From assembly GCA_022825825.1 (NCBI GenBank), contig JAJDWA010000050.1, positions 1 to 64,000 of the forward strand: a stretch of DNA of 64,000 nucleotides, given 5' to 3'. Of the stretch, positions 60,460 through 64,000 are shown piece by piece. Made by a program: the position numbers and the translations under genes. The notes below the pieces were generated by a model. The model was given only the letters and a program-made list of their open reading frames with translations, had not been told where the DNA came from and did no database searches. Positions within the stretch are counted from its first letter, which is position 1, and each line of letters opens with the position of its first letter. The stretch comes from Candidatus Poribacteria bacterium. Lineage in GTDB: Bacteria; Poribacteria; WGA-4E; WGA-3G.

Positions 60460-60921
60460 TGTACTGCCTACAGTTTTTTAGACCACTCCCTAAAGGAAGA
60501 CTGTGCTACAATACAATCTCATTAAAAGGAGTATCCAATGGCGAAACGAAGAAGATTCACCCCTGAGTTTAAAGTGGAGGTCGTTCTGGAGGCCCTCCGC
60601 GATGAAAGTTTGCAAGCAGAACTGCGTCGTCAACACAACCTCAGCGATGAACAACTCTCGAAGTGGAAGCAGCAAGTCGTTGAAAATGTGGCATCTGAGT
60701 CAATACCTGACCCAACCGCTGAAGCACGTCGCGGGCATCCTTGGAAGAACGGGTATACGGAAAGGTTGATCCAAACCCTCAAGGAGGAAGAAGTTCACCT
60801 CAATAACTACGAGGATATTACCGAGGCTCGAGACCGCAACGGTTCCACGTATCATAAAAAATCCTCAATAAAGTTTGCCGAAAATCTATCTCCTCAACAA
60901 ACATTCGGTTATTGTTGCTAA
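60460..60921 (+). mobile_element. Internally deleted IS3-family remnant
   Basis: The left end TGTACTGCCTACAG (60460) matches the intact IS's TGTACTGCCACCGG, and AAAAGGAG precedes ATG 60538. The orfA start is kept (MAKRRRFTPEFKVEVVLEAL through KWKQQVVENVASE). It then joins orfB at AEARRGHPWKNGYTERLIQT, a deletion of more than 600 bp, and breaks again after RDRNGSTYH. No right end found. Degenerate and independent of the 22.4-kb remnant. Confidence 0.7.
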
Positions 60922-61358
60922 TGCAAGCATTTTGAGGCTTCGTGCCTTACTTTTGATCCCCTATTGATGGTTCTGACTGAATAAGGATGTTTCCAATTTT
61001 TAACGCAAACTGTGTATTATTAAAGACCTCTTTTTTCATCGGAATTCGTGCATAAAATGAAAAAATCGTTTTCCATATTTTGACCAAATCATAGCAGATG
61101 AATGGCTCAAAACCTTGGTGGCACGTGGGGTTTCTGGGGGTGTGGATTACGATTATGGAGGGATGGATGAAAAATAAATTTTCGTATTTTTGACATCCAT
61201 GCACGAAATGTGATCAAAAAACGGGTCTTTAATATATAGTTCAAAGCCAAGGCTCAGGTGCTTAGATATGGTCAGCGTCCTGCAGCGTGGTGGCTTTCTA
61301 TACCGTTGAGAATAAAAACGATGGCGGTGATTCATAAAATATAAGGAGGTCATGGAAA
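60922..61358. other. Gene-free; inverted-repeat element
   Basis: Arms at about 61008-61060 and 61185-61240 are inverted copies: the left arm's complement reads ATGCACGAATTCCGATGAAA, then GGTCTTTAATAATA, and the right arm ATGCACGAAATGTGATCAAA, then GGGTCTTTAATATATA. A third copy of one arm lies at 15875. This resembles a MITE or IS remnant of about 230 bp. No gene seen. Confidence 0.6.
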
Positions 61359-61946
61359 ATGTACCCTCGGTCATGGTTGCTGAAGCTCGCAGTCTTTTTC
61401 ATACCCGGTGTGCTTTTTCTCATATATATCTGTTTCAATTTTTCAGTCGTAAAAGAAAAAGTTGCGCACCTCCTGTGGGAGGAACCTAAAATCACCAATT
61501 GGGTTTTGGTAGGTGTCGTTTGTTTTATCGCCGGAGGTGTGATAGACTTCTTGCGCGCAACAGTTATCTCCCTTATTCAATGGATCGGAAGTTTTAGAAA
61601 GCAAAGTATCAGTTCTTCTGAGAAATTACGAATTTTTGATAGTTTAACGAACCGCACCTACGGATATCAGTATCTTGGTTTTAACATTTCTCTCTCAATC
61701 CTTGTTGTTTGGGGACTCTTCCTTTTAAAGAAGTTAAATAGTTCCTTCTGGATAACGGTTAGTTCCTTCTGGATAACAGTCCCTGTGGCTTTTAGTCTTT
61801 TGATATTAACCGGTTGCCTATCTCGTTGGAATAAGAATCAGGCACTATCCCGACTTAAGAAAGCCTCTCAACAAAACGAAAAACGTGAAGGAGATACATC
61901 ATGTCTCAAAGAATGCCCCCCGAAGGATCACCGGTCCGATTGTTAG
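61359..61946 (+). CDS. Polytopic membrane protein preceding patatin gene
   Basis: 195 residues, AAGGAGG ten bases before the ATG. Four hydrophobic helices: LKLAVFFIPGVLFLIYICFN, WVLVGVVCFIAGGVIDFLRA, ISLSILVVWGLFLLKKL and VPVAFSLLILTGCL. A seven-residue tandem duplication, SSFWITVSSFWITV, comes from a 21-bp duplication at 61740-61780. The C-terminus is basic and polar. It overlaps the patatin-like gene by 46 bp in another frame, so the two are very likely co-translated. Confidence 0.6.
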   Translation: MYPRSWLLKLAVFFIPGVLFLIYICFNFSVVKEKVAHLLWEEPKITNWVLVGVVCFIAGGVIDFLRATVISLIQWIGSFRKQSISSSEKLRIFDSLTNRTYGYQYLGFNISLSILVVWGLFLLKKLNSSFWITVSSFWITVPVAFSLLILTGCLSRWNKNQALSRLKKASQQNEKREGDTSCLKECPPKDHRSDC

Positions 61947-63175
61947 AGACTCTTGAACCCAAGAGTCTTTCCAAAATCCCAAAGGGAACCGTAGGTATTG
62001 TACAGGCCCATTGTGACAACAGAGAATTAAAGGTCAAATTCAAACTGTGCAATACGTCTGTGGAAGTGAAAGTCAAAGAAAAACAAGTCGCGGAAAAAAT
62101 TTTTACAGTTTTGTGTATTGATGGTGGCGGTATCCGCGGCATTATCCCAGCAGTGATCCTTGACTATATTGAGCGGCAAATGAAGGAACGGCTGCCCGAT
62201 GGGAGCGACAAAGATCAACTGCGAATCGCGGATTTCTTTGATCTCATCGCAGGTACCTCCACCGGGGGCATCATCGCGCTGGCACTCACCAAGCCAGACG
62301 ATAGTCGGGAGAGACCTAAATATACAGCAGAAAGGTTAGTCGATTTGTACCTGAACGAAGGGAAAAACATCTTCAATAGACCCAAATCCCACCGTATCCG
62401 CTCAGGATATGGATGGATCAACAAGAAATACCCGGCAGACGGGATACAGAAGGTTTTAGAAGAATATTTCGGGTCTACCAGACTCAATCAAGCCGTCACC
62501 CGAGTGTTAATTCCAACTTATGACATGCGAGGTGCCCGTGTTCATTGGCGAAATGACTTTGATTGCCGGAGGGGTGGACACCCTCGCTTCTTCAAGAGTT
62601 ATTCTATAAACGACCAGACCCAGGCAACGGAAAACCCCTTGATGCGGAATGTAGCCCGTGCTACTTCCGCCGCTCCAACTTATTTTGAGCCCATTGACCT
62701 TGACCTGCAGCCGTTGCCTAACCTGACGCTGGTTGAAACCCTCGTTGATGGCGGTATCTTCGCAAACAATCCCGCAATGTGTGCTTATGCGGATGCGAAA
62801 CGAATACTGCGAAGCGAGGGTAGACCCAACGATCCAGTCCTACTTGTCTCCATCGGAACAGGAAATCTAACGGGAGCTCTGAAGGCAGAAGCGGCAAAGA
62901 ACTGGGGGAAACTTTCCTGGGTTGACACACTGATCACAATGATTTTTGATGGTGCCAGCGATACTGTGAACTATCAACTCCAATACTTGATACCCGAATG
63001 TAACTATCATCGCTTTCAACCGCAGCTCACCTTCGGTCAAGACGAAATGGACGATGTGAGTCGAGAGAACTTGATATCGCTAAAAGCACTCGCAGAAGGC
63101 TTTATTGAAGACAGACAATCTGACCTAAATACCATCAGTCAACGGCTCGTGACGAATCGGCTCTTGAATCTCTGA
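61901..63175 (+). CDS. Patatin-like phospholipase
   Basis: 424 residues. An N-terminal ~65-residue beta region (RLLETLEPKSLSKIPKGTVG then IVQAHCDNRELKVKFKL) precedes the patatin domain. The oxyanion-hole loop is DGGGIRG (~75), the nucleophile elbow GTSTGG (~113), and the dyad Asp is in VDGGIFANNP (~285). Bacterial patatins hydrolyse membrane lipids, and relatives act as CBASS effectors (CapV), but no cyclase gene is visible here. The upstream membrane protein may be a partner or immunity factor. Start 61901 has GGAGATAC upstream. Confidence 0.9.
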   Translation: MSQRMPPEGSPVRLLETLEPKSLSKIPKGTVGIVQAHCDNRELKVKFKLCNTSVEVKVKEKQVAEKIFTVLCIDGGGIRGIIPAVILDYIERQMKERLPDGSDKDQLRIADFFDLIAGTSTGGIIALALTKPDDSRERPKYTAERLVDLYLNEGKNIFNRPKSHRIRSGYGWINKKYPADGIQKVLEEYFGSTRLNQAVTRVLIPTYDMRGARVHWRNDFDCRRGGHPRFFKSYSINDQTQATENPLMRNVARATSAAPTYFEPIDLDLQPLPNLTLVETLVDGGIFANNPAMCAYADAKRILRSEGRPNDPVLLVSIGTGNLTGALKAEAAKNWGKLSWVDTLITMIFDGASDTVNYQLQYLIPECNYHRFQPQLTFGQDEMDDVSRENLISLKALAEGFIEDRQSDLNTISQRLVTNRLLNL

Positions 63176-63341
63176 AAAATGTCAGAGATATCATTTATAC
63201 CCATTAATTCACTCGAGGGCTACTTCCGCGGACAATCTGTACTGATACGTAATAACGGAGAGAACATATCCCAACGCTGTATCTAACTCGCGCCGATAGC
63301 GTTATATAATTGACTTTATACATACCTATCAGGAAAGTCTC

Positions 63342-63905
63342 ATGGCACACGAATATAAAGCATATCTCACTGCTGAGGGCAGAGATCGTATCATCAGGAA
63401 CGTTATTGACAATCCATACATGTCTAAGAAGGAAATAGACAAAGAAGCGGGTATTCCTTATGCGGGGAACCGACCTCTGAAATACCGAGAGGAAGTCATT
63501 TTAAAGCCGTGGATTCAAGAAAATACTCACTTTGTTTTTGGCGAGGACATTGATTGGCAAAGCCGAAGTTTTACCAATATGCGAGGCACTCCAAAAACAC
63601 CTGATTTGGTTGGCAAGGATGCTGAGGATCAGACTATTATTGTTGAAGTCAAATTCAAATTTGAATTCCTCGGTGATAAAAACCATATCCGTAGTGACCC
63701 TGAACATGACGCCATCGGTCAAATTCTACACGATGCTTCTGCTTACATGAGACCGTTTCTCAGTGACAACTTATTAGGGCAAATGCCGCGACTCTTTATT
63801 GTCAGTATAGATTTTTCGCCAAATGTTAACGCCGTCTGTGAACTCCTAAAGGCGTTCAACATCAACAGCAAACATATCGCTATCGAGAAGATATTCCCCA
63901 AGTAA
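63342..63905 (+). CDS. Putative PD-(D/E)XK nuclease
   Basis: 187 residues, AGGAAAG upstream. An N-terminal small HTH-like part (SKKEIDKEAGIPYAGNRPLK) is followed by the nuclease-like core: TPDLVGKDAEDQTIIVEVKF (Asp, then E-x-K), then HDAIGQILHDASAYMRPFLS and LFIVSIDFSPNVNAVCELL. These match the PD-(D/E)XK order of several short restriction-type proteins. No partner methyltransferase is nearby within the window. Single gene with its own upstream gap. Confidence 0.65.
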   Translation: MAHEYKAYLTAEGRDRIIRNVIDNPYMSKKEIDKEAGIPYAGNRPLKYREEVILKPWIQENTHFVFGEDIDWQSRSFTNMRGTPKTPDLVGKDAEDQTIIVEVKFKFEFLGDKNHIRSDPEHDAIGQILHDASAYMRPFLSDNLLGQMPRLFIVSIDFSPNVNAVCELLKAFNINSKHIAIEKIFPK

Positions 63906-63943
63906 AGCAAATATCAAACACTATTCACTTTTGAGGGCTACGC

Positions 63944-64000
63944 ATGAACGCTATAGTCAAAGCCGCCGAACCTAATGAATCACGATTACAACTTCGAAAA
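63944..64000 (+). CDS. Start of a gene cut by the window end
   Basis: ATG 63944 with GAGGG eight bases upstream; 19 codons read MNAIVKAAEPNESRLQLRK without a stop. Too short to identify. Confidence 0.4.
   Translation, partial: MNAIVKAAEPNESRLQLRK

Overview
The window looks like part of a Candidatus Poribacteria (sponge-symbiont-type) genome or large plasmid. The best taxonomic clue is the FlgD/type-A-sorting-like C-terminus at 43.1-43.37 kb, whose NYPNPFNPETWIPYQLA signature I associate with Poribacteria (recalled, not searched). Secreted WD40, kelch, caspase and DUF4384 proteins fit. I see no rRNA, tRNA or CRISPR array. Several plasmid-type replication and partition modules, integrase remnants and IS3-family copies make this an accessory, mosaic region: a plasmid or chromid, or a chromosomal plasticity zone with integrated plasmids.

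Layout. 0-5.1 kb: a Cys-containing peptide (cut by the window edge), kelch protein, A24 prepilin-peptidase-like membrane protease, ABM-domain protein, GHMP sugar kinase, sigma-region-4 protein, and the stump of a GHKL-type ATPase cut by a repeat. 5.5-9.6 kb: a giant helicase with zinc finger and HTH. 10-15.5 kb: small hypotheticals, an HTH/coiled-coil protein and a methyltransferase plus putative endonuclease pair. 16-21.6 kb: an operon of CARDB lipoprotein, WD40-caspase protein and DUF4384 protein. 22.6-32.1 kb: a tightly coupled four-gene operon ending in a ~1820-residue DUF1998 helicase resembling DruE of Druantia, with three accessory proteins I cannot assign; this is the best candidate for a new defence system. 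33.5-35.7 kb: a winged-helix initiator-like gene with iteron-like repeats, and an orphan ribbon-helix-helix gene. 36-43.4 kb: WD40 protein, two nuclease-like genes and a secreted metalloprotease split by an intact IS3-family element. 43.4-53.4 kb: GIY-YIG/T5orf172 nucleases, a second HTH protein, integrase remnant, small lipoproteins and hypotheticals. 53.6-59.6 kb: a second HTH/iteron module, then ParA, RHH partner and Rep_3 initiator, with a decayed inverted copy of the rep/origin module on the other side of parA. 60-64 kb: IS remnant, membrane protein, patatin-like lipase and a nuclease-like gene.

The most unusual feature is a pseudoknotted 5'-leader RNA present in six copies (10.0, 13.1, 16.0, 35.3, 44.4 on the minus strand, and 45.1 kb). 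Each starts just after a sigma70-like promoter. The helices have different sequences in different copies but stay paired. Four copies end 8-9 nt before a start codon with a doubled CUGG that could pair alternatively with the 5'-terminal CCAG. Two copies lie directly behind genes for the same HTH protein family, suggesting a regulator-plus-leader cassette that governs, among others, a DNA methyltransferase and a homing-type endonuclease.
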